NCBI GenBank assembly: GCA_014647715.1
Contig: BMPS01000014.1
Span: 1 to 64,000 of the forward strand
Length of the DNA stretch: 64,000 nucleotides
From: Streptomyces cinereus
GTDB taxonomy: Bacteria > Pseudomonadota > Gammaproteobacteria > Pseudomonadales > Moraxellaceae
Reading direction: 5' to 3'
The notes under the pieces were generated by a model, which saw only the letters and a program-made list of their open reading frames with translations, had not been told where the DNA came from and did not search any database. A program made the position numbers and the translations under genes. Every line of letters begins with the position of its first letter. Position 1 is the first letter of the stretch. Below, piece by piece: positions 56,719 to 64,000 of the stretch.

Positions 56719-59547
56719 TCAGTCAGTATCATCTGGGGCGAGCGTGTAAATTACCGCGCCCACTTGATCGGCATACAGGACTTCGAATGGGTGGTCGGCA
56801 GGCTTATCCACTGACCAACTAGCCAGCGATAATTGGCTATCTTCGCCCAGTTTTTGCGACTTATACGCGCCTGTCACCACATGCAGTAAGGAAGGTTTTG
56901 TCAACGCTAGCCACGATGGTTTAATGGATAAATTATAGGGCTGAATGAGTAAATGCGTCGCCGATACCGTGCATAATTTTTCAGTCATTTGCATGGGGAT
57001 ATCGCTATTACCTGCCAACATCAGCACATCGTAGGGTTTGCTGGTTGGTGGCATAAAACGGATGTGAATATAACAGGTTTGGGTCGCTAGCTTTTGCTCA
57101 TCGGTTAAGGCTAAATTCAAGTGCCATCCCGACACCGCTGTCACTTCCAAGCCATCTTTTTGCCAACGTTGGGCGGTTTGGCAACTGCGGGGTGTAATCG
57201 CACGAAAACTTGTAGATACAGTCTTATCTGTCACATCAAGCCTGCTGTGTTCGACATCATATCCTGCCAGCCAATAGGCTTTAACAGGTACATGGGTGGC
57301 AAGTTGTTGCACCAGCTCATTGACGCGGACACTGGGCGTTTGACTAATCACCCCAGTCAATCGGTGAACCTGCTGATTTGCCAACAGCGGATAGATATTA
57401 TGGTTCAACAGCGAACTGATTTCTTCATCAGCCGCAACATTGCTGATAGCTTGTTTGCTTTTCAAAAAATTGGGTTTATCCGCCTGAGCGGCTTTTACTT
57501 GATTGTCGGACAAAATCAGCCAGCTATCATCGCCTTTCTTTAATAAACTGATTACCAGTTTAGGGTTATCACCAACTGCTAGAGTCGGCTTGTTGTTATT
57601 GAAGCTGCGCTGCTGCAGTGGCAATAATATCAATAGCATAGCCAGTGGCAACATCAGCATTCTAGGCAACAAGCCTTTTAACAACCCCAGTAGCGCAATG
57701 AACAAACACAGGGCAAGCTGCGTTTGTGACAAGGCAAAAAATGATTGTTTGGCAACACCCGTGTCGATAAGGTTGTCAAGCAAAAGATGAAATACATTGA
57801 TCAGGGTTGTTAGCATCGACCAAATGATTTGACTCAGCCAATCCCCTACCACAGGTAGCCAACTAACGACGCCTGCCAACATATCCAAGGGTACAACAAC
57901 CAACCCTAAAAATGGTACGGCTAGCAAGTTTACCAAGATGCCAATAACGGATACTTTGCCAAAAAACCAGACCACGATGGGCAGCATCCAAACAAATAGC
58001 CAAATTTGTAGTTTTAATAACGCCTTGAATTGATGGCTTATGATTTTAACAAAACCACTCAGCACATCGCTGCGTGCATTAGGCGCTAGTAACTGACTAA
58101 CATCCTTAATTTCAACGGCGCTAACTGTCCCTATTGTCTCGCTAAATTTTAACAGTAAAACCACCGCCACAAAGGACAACCAAAACCCTGCTTGCCCGAC
58201 TGCCGTCGTTTCTAGCCAAATCATGCCTAACGCAACCCAAGCCAACAGCCGATAAGCAGAAAAATTAACCAATAACTGCTTCGACAGCGTGAGTAGTAAC
58301 AGCATCCAAAATGTCCGCTGGGCCGGTATTTCAAAACCCACCAGCAGCGCATAAAACCCTGCCATCACCACACTCACCCAAAGCACCAATAAACTACTCG
58401 GTAATTTGACCAACAACTGCGGCGCAAGCCACTTAACGAGCCATAATAAAAAAACAGATACGATAGAAGCTAGCATCAGCACATGCGGGCCTGAAATTGC
58501 TAATAAATGGCTAATTCCCGTGACTTGGTAGCGATTCTTAAGGTCGCTATCCATCAGGCTTTTATCACCCGTTAACAGTCCCAATAAGATTGCATGGCTT
58601 TGGATAGCGCTCTGAATTGAACTTTGAGACGCGGATTGAGCAATGTCGTTATTTTTAGCATTGACTATAAGCGTGGATTGTTTCAGCAGGGTTCTATGCA
58701 AATTATCGAGGATTTTTTGTCGTAGTTGCCAGCGCAATTGTCCGATAGCAATAGCCATACGTTCTTTCACATGAGATGGGTTAAATTCCCGTAGGCTCGT
58801 TTTTTCAATACCGATGATCACTCCCTTTGCCTGCACCCCACGCTGCCTTAACCATTGCGCTTCATCAAATCCTAGCATGAGCGGTTTGGCATTGCTCGGT
58901 AAGCTTGTAGGCTTAGGCTTTGCAATGGGCTCAAGCTGTAATTTTACGTTAAGCTGCACGCCAGGTCTTAACTGCGACAAGGTCGCTTCCCAATCAGGGT
59001 TGTCTTTGATATTAGCGGTAATGAGTGCCGTTAGCGGTGGTTGAGGGGTTGATGACGATGCATTAGCATCACCGCCCTTATCAACGCGGACTTGCAGGAT
59101 TTGTTTGATGAAACCATTGCCAATTAGGGCATTATCATTTGATAATGGGCTCATTTGGCTCACCGTATCGCTGATCTGATGGGATTCAACGATGGCATCT
59201 AGTGTCAATGGTGATGGCAATAACGTGTTTTGATACCGCTTATAATGATATAAACCATAACTGGCGCTCAACATGAGCGTCAGCAAAAAGATAAAGCTTG
59301 ATAATAACGGTAAGGCAAAACGGTAGGCAAATGCAGGGTTTGGCGATGCTCTTCTTAGCTGTTTACGGTTGCAGCCATGGTATAAACCTACATTGATTAG
59401 CAGCGCTATCAAGAGGGCTACTGATAAAACATACCAAATTTTTGCATCATAACTTGTCAGCGCAGAACCTATCATCAAGGGTTGATTTGCTAGTGTATTT
59501 ACCACTAAAAAACCCAACAAGCTGGCAACCGTGATGAGCCAAATCAT
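56719..59547 (-). CDS. comEC: DNA-uptake channel protein ComEC/Rec2
   Basis: 942 residues. ComEC moves transforming DNA across the inner membrane. An N-terminal membrane segment and periplasmic DUF4131/OB-like region (about 1-310) lead to the Competence channel domain (about 320-650) with many membrane helices, including GLLTGDKSLMDSDLKNRYQ (part) and HLLAISGPHVL. The C-terminal ~280 residues keep the outline of the usual metallo-beta-lactamase domain, but the DVGQG and SHxDxDH motifs are not there: the aligned segment reads VISQTPSVRV. So any nuclease activity of that domain is probably lost. Confidence 0.92.
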   Translation of the reverse strand: MIWLITVASLLGFLVVNTLANQPLMIGSALTSYDAKIWYVLSVALLIALLINVGLYHGCNRKQLRRASPNPAFAYRFALPLLSSFIFLLTLMLSASYGLYHYKRYQNTLLPSPLTLDAIVESHQISDTVSQMSPLSNDNALIGNGFIKQILQVRVDKGGDANASSSTPQPPLTALITANIKDNPDWEATLSQLRPGVQLNVKLQLEPIAKPKPTSLPSNAKPLMLGFDEAQWLRQRGVQAKGVIIGIEKTSLREFNPSHVKERMAIAIGQLRWQLRQKILDNLHRTLLKQSTLIVNAKNNDIAQSASQSSIQSAIQSHAILLGLLTGDKSLMDSDLKNRYQVTGISHLLAISGPHVLMLASIVSVFLLWLVKWLAPQLLVKLPSSLLVLWVSVVMAGFYALLVGFEIPAQRTFWMLLLLTLSKQLLVNFSAYRLLAWVALGMIWLETTAVGQAGFWLSFVAVVLLLKFSETIGTVSAVEIKDVSQLLAPNARSDVLSGFVKIISHQFKALLKLQIWLFVWMLPIVVWFFGKVSVIGILVNLLAVPFLGLVVVPLDMLAGVVSWLPVVGDWLSQIIWSMLTTLINVFHLLLDNLIDTGVAKQSFFALSQTQLALCLFIALLGLLKGLLPRMLMLPLAMLLILLPLQQRSFNNNKPTLAVGDNPKLVISLLKKGDDSWLILSDNQVKAAQADKPNFLKSKQAISNVAADEEISSLLNHNIYPLLANQQVHRLTGVISQTPSVRVNELVQQLATHVPVKAYWLAGYDVEHSRLDVTDKTVSTSFRAITPRSCQTAQRWQKDGLEVTAVSGWHLNLALTDEQKLATQTCYIHIRFMPPTSKPYDVLMLAGNSDIPMQMTEKLCTVSATHLLIQPYNLSIKPSWLALTKPSLLHVVTGAYKSQKLGEDSQLSLASWSVDKPADHPFEVLYADQVGAVIYTLAPDDTD

Positions 59548-59649
59548 GTTTCATCCCTAATAAAGATAGCGATAGCTCGCTACTTCCCTTACAATTATCG
59601 AATGAACGATATAGTAAAACAAATAGCAACTTTTGGAAATTATTAATCG

Positions 59650-60474
59650 ATGTTGACTCAATTTAGTAGCGGCAATGACAATGCCTCAGGCGTTGGGAAA
59701 AAAAGTATTCAAATCAGTCTAGGGATTGCAGGATTAATACTGGTTGTTGACTGTGGGCTATTGCTGGTCAATCGTGTTTTTCATATTGGCACCCTAGTGC
59801 CATTGGGCATAGGGCTAATTTTTTTAGGCCATGCGGTATATTGGAAACGTATCCAACTTTATTTGGCGTCACAGCCGTCACTAAAAAAATTATGGCAGCT
59901 GGTTTGGCTACTATTTTTTGTCTGGTTGATAAGTTTTTGTGTCTTTGTCAGCTATTTAAAACAGCACTTTAACACCGATAACCATCCTAAAGCAGCGCAA
60001 GCGATTATTGTTTTGGGTGGGGGAACAAAAGATAATAAGCCGACCGATGCGGTAAAACTGCGTTTGGATAAAGCATCTGAAGTCATCAAGCGTTTTGCAA
60101 ACGCACTTGTGATAACCAGTGGTGGTTTTGATGCGGGGGAAGATGTCAGTGAAGCCAAAGCGATGGCGGACTATTTACACGACACCTATGGCATCAGCTT
60201 GTCGCATATTGTGCTTGAAGAACAAAGCACCAGCACCGAGCTCAACTTTATCCATAGTAAAAATATTTTAGCGCAGCAAGGGATTGCCTTAAATCAACCG
60301 ATAATCGCAGTAACCAGTGATTTTCACACCTTGCGCGCAAGCCTTATTGGCAAACGACAAGGATATACCAATTTACAGGTGGTCGGGTCTGACACCCCTT
60401 GGTATATCCGTCCAAATGTGTGGTTTCGCGAATACTTTGCTTTTATCAGCGGTTGGCTACTCGATGAGTATTAA
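59650..60474 (+). CDS. YdcF/SanA-type DUF218 membrane protein
   Basis: 274 residues. Two or three N-terminal membrane segments (about 20-100) precede a DUF218 domain (about 118-265) with the signature IIVLGGG, the acidic LVITSGGFDAGEDVSEA, and SDFHTLRASLIGKR. Members have been linked to envelope integrity and polysaccharide or lipid carrier metabolism in E. coli. The precise function here is unknown. It is divergent from comEC, and its stop codon overlaps the lolD stop codon on the other strand by four bases. Confidence 0.85.
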   Translation: MLTQFSSGNDNASGVGKKSIQISLGIAGLILVVDCGLLLVNRVFHIGTLVPLGIGLIFLGHAVYWKRIQLYLASQPSLKKLWQLVWLLFFVWLISFCVFVSYLKQHFNTDNHPKAAQAIIVLGGGTKDNKPTDAVKLRLDKASEVIKRFANALVITSGGFDAGEDVSEAKAMADYLHDTYGISLSHIVLEEQSTSTELNFIHSKNILAQQGIALNQPIIAVTSDFHTLRASLIGKRQGYTNLQVVGSDTPWYIRPNVWFREYFAFISGWLLDEY

Positions 60475-61148
60475 GCTACCCACGTACCATTTTGTAAGGC
60501 CAATTGTTTATCCGCCAACTGTGCTAGTTGCCGGTCATGGGTAACCATCAACAGCGCGGTATTAAAATCTTTTTGTAGTTCTGATAGGATTTCAAACACC
60601 GCCTGCGCATTGGCGTAGTCTAAGTTCCCTGTGGGCTCATCTGCCAGTATCAATGAAGGCTTTGTCACCAGCGCCCTAGCAATCGCCACACGTTGACGTT
60701 CACCGCCGGACAGCTCGCCTGGGCGATGCGTCAACCGATGCCCCAATCCTACTTTTTCCAGTAATTCAATAGATTGTTGACGCGCTACTGCGATTGGCAC
60801 TGCTTTTCGCATCAATAGCGGCATTGCCACATTTTCAATGGCAGTAAACTCCGCTAACAAATGGTGAAACTGATAAATAAAGCCCAAATGCTGGTTACGA
60901 AGCTCACCGCGCTGGGTTTCATTCAGATCATTGATGCGTTGCCCATGAAGCCAAACTTCCCCACTGGTCGGCACATCTAAGCCACCCAAGATATGTAGCA
61001 AGGTACTTTTACCCGACCCGCTCGTGCCAACAATGGCAATGCGCTCGCCACTGTTAATACTGATATCCAAATGATTGAGCACATTCGTGGTGGTTTTACC
61101 ATCTTGATAGGTCTTGGTAATATTGTTTCCTGTTAAAATTGCCGTCAT
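60471..61148 (-). CDS. lolD: Lipoprotein-releasing ABC transporter ATPase LolD
   Basis: 225 residues. Walker A GTSGSGKST is at 41-49, the ABC signature is LSGGERQRVAIARAL, and Walker B is LILADEPTGNLD. LolD powers release of outer-membrane lipoproteins from the inner membrane to LolA. It follows the permease gene by 9 bases in the same operon. Its 3' end overlaps the convergent ydcF-like gene by four bases. Confidence 0.96.
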   Translation of the reverse strand: MTAILTGNNITKTYQDGKTTTNVLNHLDISINSGERIAIVGTSGSGKSTLLHILGGLDVPTSGEVWLHGQRINDLNETQRGELRNQHLGFIYQFHHLLAEFTAIENVAMPLLMRKAVPIAVARQQSIELLEKVGLGHRLTHRPGELSGGERQRVAIARALVTKPSLILADEPTGNLDYANAQAVFEILSELQKDFNTALLMVTHDRQLAQLADKQLALQNGTWVA

Positions 61149-61157
61149 GGCTCACTC

Positions 61158-62393
61158 CTATTCATAACGCAATGTTTGAGCCGGTTGGATGCTAGCTGCT
61201 CGGCGTGCTGGATAAATGGTTGCCACAAAACTTATTACCAGTGAGGCTGCCACGATGATGGCTACGTCTTTCCATTCAAGTTGTGAAGGTAAATAGTTGA
61301 CAAAATACGCATCAAATAAATGTAACCCAAATAAACTATTGATGCCGCCTACCACATCGCTCACGGTCAACGCTAAAATCACGCCCAAAATAGTTCCCGC
61401 GACGGTACCAATCACCCCAATAAACAATCCTTGCACCATAAATACTTGGGTGATGAGCTTAGGCGACGCACCAAAGGTTTTTAAAATCGCGATGTCCGCC
61501 TTTTTATCAGTCACCAGCATCACCAAGGATGAGACGATGTTAAATGCAGCAACCAAAATAATCAAAAACAGCAATAACCCCACCATGGCTTTTTCCATTT
61601 GGATGGCACCAAATAAATTCCCATGCGTCGATGTCCAGTCACTAGGCATGAGCATATTGGGTGCAAGGCTCGCTGCTTGCTGAGCCACTTGTGGTGCGGC
61701 AAACAAATCCTTTAGCTTCATGCGAATACCTTGCGCCCCCGCAGGCAGACGCAATAGCGTAGCCGCATCATTCATGGGGATGAATGCCATAATATTGTTG
61801 ACTTCAGGGCTGATGTCATACACCCCAGTGACGGTAAAACGCTTAAAACGCGGAATCACGCCCGCAGGCGATGGCGAGGCTTCTGGTAACACCAAGGTGA
61901 CCATATCGCCTTGTTTCACCCCCAGTGAATCCGCCATTTGCTTGCCAATCACAATGTCAAATTGACCTGCTTTTAGACTATCGACACTACCACTTTCCAT
62001 ATGCTGATGAATAATCGAGACTTTTTTCTCATAGCTTGGCTCAATACCTGTCACCATGATACCTGCAACTTGTCCATTCGCGGTGAGCATACCCTGTAAT
62101 TGGATAAAAGGTGCGACGGCTTCAACTTTGGGGTTTTTTTGAATCGTTTGCGCTAGCGTCTGCCAGTCTGGGATAATTTCACTGGCAGTGACAGTGGCTT
62201 GCGGCACCATCCCCAAAATACGACTCTTAAGTTCGCGGTCAAAGCCATTCATCACCGATAACACGGTAATGAGCACGGCGACGCCAAGCGTCAAACCCAC
62301 CATTGAAATCAAAGAAATAAAAGAAATAAATCGGTTACTTCGCTCAGCACGGGTATACCGCAATCCTAAAAACAAAGCCAACGGTCGAAACAT
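61158..62393 (-). CDS. Lipoprotein-releasing permease, LolC/LolE type
   Basis: 411 residues from the ATG at 62393, preceded by AGGA; the frame is open 15 codons further but MFRPLALFLGLRYTRAE is the normal start. Four membrane segments (one at about 28-50, three in the last 140 residues) flank a large periplasmic domain (about 55-255). It forms the membrane part of LolCDE. Only one permease gene accompanies lolD, so it may be a LolF-type protein that replaces both LolC and LolE, as in Acinetobacter and Francisella, unless another gene lies elsewhere. Confidence 0.92.
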   Translation of the reverse strand: MFRPLALFLGLRYTRAERSNRFISFISLISMVGLTLGVAVLITVLSVMNGFDRELKSRILGMVPQATVTASEIIPDWQTLAQTIQKNPKVEAVAPFIQLQGMLTANGQVAGIMVTGIEPSYEKKVSIIHQHMESGSVDSLKAGQFDIVIGKQMADSLGVKQGDMVTLVLPEASPSPAGVIPRFKRFTVTGVYDISPEVNNIMAFIPMNDAATLLRLPAGAQGIRMKLKDLFAAPQVAQQAASLAPNMLMPSDWTSTHGNLFGAIQMEKAMVGLLLFLIILVAAFNIVSSLVMLVTDKKADIAILKTFGASPKLITQVFMVQGLFIGVIGTVAGTILGVILALTVSDVVGGINSLFGLHLFDAYFVNYLPSQLEWKDVAIIVAASLVISFVATIYPARRAASIQPAQTLRYE

Positions 62394-62476
62394 AGCATTC
62401 CTAAAAATTATCACTATTTTGATGATACAAGCAGGCAATAAAATAACTTATTTCAAAACTATTATTTAAGCCTGCT

Positions 62477-62506
62477 AAAAGCGTGTTAGTCTGACACACT
62501 TTTTTA
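62477..62506 (+). terminator. Orphan terminator-like hairpin
   Basis: GTGTTAG pairs (one G-U) with CTGACAC, flanked by AAAAGC and a run of seven T. No plus-strand gene ends here; the neighbours are the starts of a minus- and a plus-strand gene. Confidence 0.5.
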
Positions 62507-62682
62507 CCATTTTGGCAAAAGTTTTTTTGCAATTTTGCTAAAAATTCGCGGAATCAAACATATCTGCGCAATAAATTGTGGATGTTTTAAGCAAAATAAG
62601 GTGAAAAAATTCTGCATGTCCCCATTAACATAGCAGAATTAAATTTCATCCCTGCTTAATCAAGGGTTAATCCATTGTTAAC

Positions 62683-62702
62683 AGATAGGTTAAGATAGGT
62701 TA
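62683..62702. repeat. Perfect 10-bp tandem duplication
   Basis: AGATAGGTTA occurs twice in direct succession. Confidence 0.75.
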
Positions 62703-62838
62703 ATAGATGATACTCGTTAATTTAATCGGGATGATTTGAAGGCTGATATTAGCCTATTGATAGCTGATAATGTAATCATTAAAATTTTGATAAATATCGT
62801 GACAGCTGTTTAGTTTATTAAGTTTGTTTGTAACATAA

Positions 62839-62874
62839 GCCTGTTGTTACTAATAAACCTGTTGTTACTTAAAG
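62839..62874. repeat. 18-bp-period direct repeat at the ribosome-binding site
   Basis: CCTGTTGTTACT occurs at 62840 and 62858 within two 18-base units. The second unit runs into the AAAGGA ribosome-binding site of the next gene. Confidence 0.7.
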
Positions 62875-62882
62875 GACGTCTT

Positions 62883-63860
62883 ATGACCAATACTCACCAA
62901 CCCTCTTCTTCAAATGCCCCCAATACGATTAGTCTAAACTGTGATCAAGTGGTTGGTCATGCAGATCACTGGTCATGTTTTACCAACAATATTCCCGATG
63001 ACGTCCCAAATTGGTTGCAATCGCATATCGATACTGCCACTCTCCCTACCCCACTAAAGACTACCAACGCCACGCCTTCGCATATTTTACTATCGGGTAA
63101 TCAGCCAATTCATGTCAATCAAGTGATTGAAATAGATAGCAATCGCTCACCCAAACGTTTGATTAATGCGTTTCCTTGTGTCAATAGCCCGTATGGTCAA
63201 TGGGTCACTATTGAAGGTGTCTATAAATGCGACAATCAGATAGAGGCGATTTTGCGCTTAAAAACTGATGACAATACCGTGCTGTATGTATTTGACCAGT
63301 ATTATGCCATCAATGCGCACAACTATGAAAAAAATCACCGCTACTTAATCAATTTGAGTGCATTTGCTTACACCGTAAGCTTGAGTAACCGCTCAGAAAC
63401 CATTGTGGTTGATGAGCCTGAAGCGATTCGTTATCACCGCGCTTTTAATGATATTTTGACCAAAAATAATAAAGTTGCCCCAAAAGACCTTGAAGCCCAA
63501 ATCGCCGCTTGGCAACCTAGCGAAAACGATTTGCCGCTTGAGCCAATTGAAATCAACGTCGGTCATATGTGTGCTTATTTATTTGGTGAAACCATCGGTC
63601 AACAAGATGAAGCCTGGTGCCAGGGTCAAATTATTGGCAAACAGACTACCAGCTTTAACGGCGTTGACTTTGTATTACTTGACGTGGTGATACTACGTGA
63701 AAGCCTTGATAATCCTGTCGTTATTCGTTTAGCGGTCAATGCCGATAACATCGATGCGGCGATTCAAGTCAACGATTATATTCAAGCCAATATTTGGCTA
63801 CAGGGGACTATTTTTATGGAAAACCAGAAAAAAGCAGCCACCAATTATAGAGCGTTTTAA
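62883..63860 (+). CDS. Uncharacterised 325-residue cytoplasmic protein
   Basis: 325 residues from the ATG at 62883, preceded by AAAGGACG; an upstream TTG frame is unlikely. No signal peptide or membrane helix. It appears to consist of two related halves: each has a Cys/His pair near a gate-like segment (VVGHADHWSCFTNN near 20; VGHMCAYLFGE...DEAWCQGQIIG near 235) followed by a beta-rich stretch. This suggests an internal duplication, perhaps of an OB- or beta-barrel-like fold. I do not recognise the family. A terminator follows. Confidence 0.7.
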   Translation: MTNTHQPSSSNAPNTISLNCDQVVGHADHWSCFTNNIPDDVPNWLQSHIDTATLPTPLKTTNATPSHILLSGNQPIHVNQVIEIDSNRSPKRLINAFPCVNSPYGQWVTIEGVYKCDNQIEAILRLKTDDNTVLYVFDQYYAINAHNYEKNHRYLINLSAFAYTVSLSNRSETIVVDEPEAIRYHRAFNDILTKNNKVAPKDLEAQIAAWQPSENDLPLEPIEINVGHMCAYLFGETIGQQDEAWCQGQIIGKQTTSFNGVDFVLLDVVILRESLDNPVVIRLAVNADNIDAAIQVNDYIQANIWLQGTIFMENQKKAATNYRAF

Positions 63861-63895
63861 GCCTTTCCCCTGTCAGATTATTGATTAATTTTCTT

Positions 63896-63925
63896 GAAGC
63901 CACTGCCGACTATGACAGTGGCTTT
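63896..63925 (+). terminator. Terminator of the last gene
   Basis: AAGCCACTG pairs with CAGTGGCTT around a 10-base loop, followed by a T-rich stretch. Nothing else is visible to the window end. Confidence 0.75.
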
Positions 63926-64000
63926 GTTATTTTGTAAATAAATGTAAATTTTGCGCGTTATTTTATTTAATTCATTGAATTGACTATAATTTTATATTAT

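Larger units (their letters stand above)
62394..62882. other. Long divergent spacer before the last gene
   Basis: 489 bases with no gene. It contains the orphan hairpin, a perfect 10-bp tandem duplication (AGATAGGTTA at 62683 and 62693) and an 18-bp-period repeat just before the last gene. I see no tRNA or recognisable RNA family. Confidence 0.5.

Overview
The window is a 64 kb piece of a gammaproteobacterial chromosome. Gene order (rpsF-rpsR-rplI-dnaB-alr, pyrC-rnt, leuC-leuD-leuB, ybaB-recR) and protein character point to the Moraxellaceae, most likely a Moraxella (Faucicola) osloensis-type organism. This assignment is from recognition, not a database search. The region is almost entirely core genome. 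I see no tRNA, rRNA, insertion sequence, prophage or CRISPR array.

Layout. 0.3-7.1 kb: a lipoprotein, the S6/S18/L9 ribosomal operon, replicative helicase dnaB, alanine racemase, argF, yaaA and a DUF4298 gene. 7.2-9.3 kb: groES-groEL (minus strand) behind a plausible sigma-32 promoter. 9.7-12.1 kb: a DUF3108 periplasmic protein and a FadL-type outer-membrane porin. 12.1-17.5 kb: leucine synthesis, with a divergent LysR regulator, leuC, leuD, a structured spacer, a lipoprotein and leuB. 17.7-22.8 kb: L,D-transpeptidase, a Kbp-type BON/LysM protein, a ChaA antiporter and an MFS transporter. 22.9-25.4 kb: purU, ruvC, fxsA. 25.6-30.3 kb: a two-subunit 3-oxoacid CoA-transferase, a Sel1-type tail-anchored protein, and pyrC-rnt. 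30.4-36.1 kb: a Lys-rich membrane protein, a large Ig-repeat lipoprotein, ruvB and a small exported protein. 36.5-43.0 kb: the glycine cleavage system behind a tandem glycine riboswitch, with a lipoprotein and a nitroreductase gene inserted between gcvT, gcvH and gcvP. 43.2-51.1 kb: GntP permease, rnd, recR, ybaB, a sirtuin, metZ and a phospholipase D-type lipoprotein. 51.4-63.9 kb: an MHS transporter, dusA, the sppA/hydrolase/CPBP-protease cluster, comEC, a YdcF protein, lolD with one lolC/E-type permease, and an uncharacterised 325-residue protein.

Functional threads. Several genes serve the envelope: six predicted lipoproteins, their sorting ABC transporter (LolD plus one permease), an L,D-transpeptidase, SppA and a CPBP protease. 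Others serve DNA repair and uptake (RuvB, RuvC, RecR, YbaB, ComEC) and one-carbon/glycine metabolism (GcvT/H/P, PurU).

The most unusual signals are these. Short 10-19 bp imperfect tandem duplications, two to three copies each, recur in many spacers and at both ends of ruvC. The ComEC C-terminal domain keeps a metallo-beta-lactamase-like outline but has lost its metal-binding motif. The sirtuin lacks the Tyr/Arg pair of desuccinylases. The leuD-leuB spacer contains an 11-bp inverted repeat just ahead of a possible 40-codon gene. I found no clear new multi-gene system.
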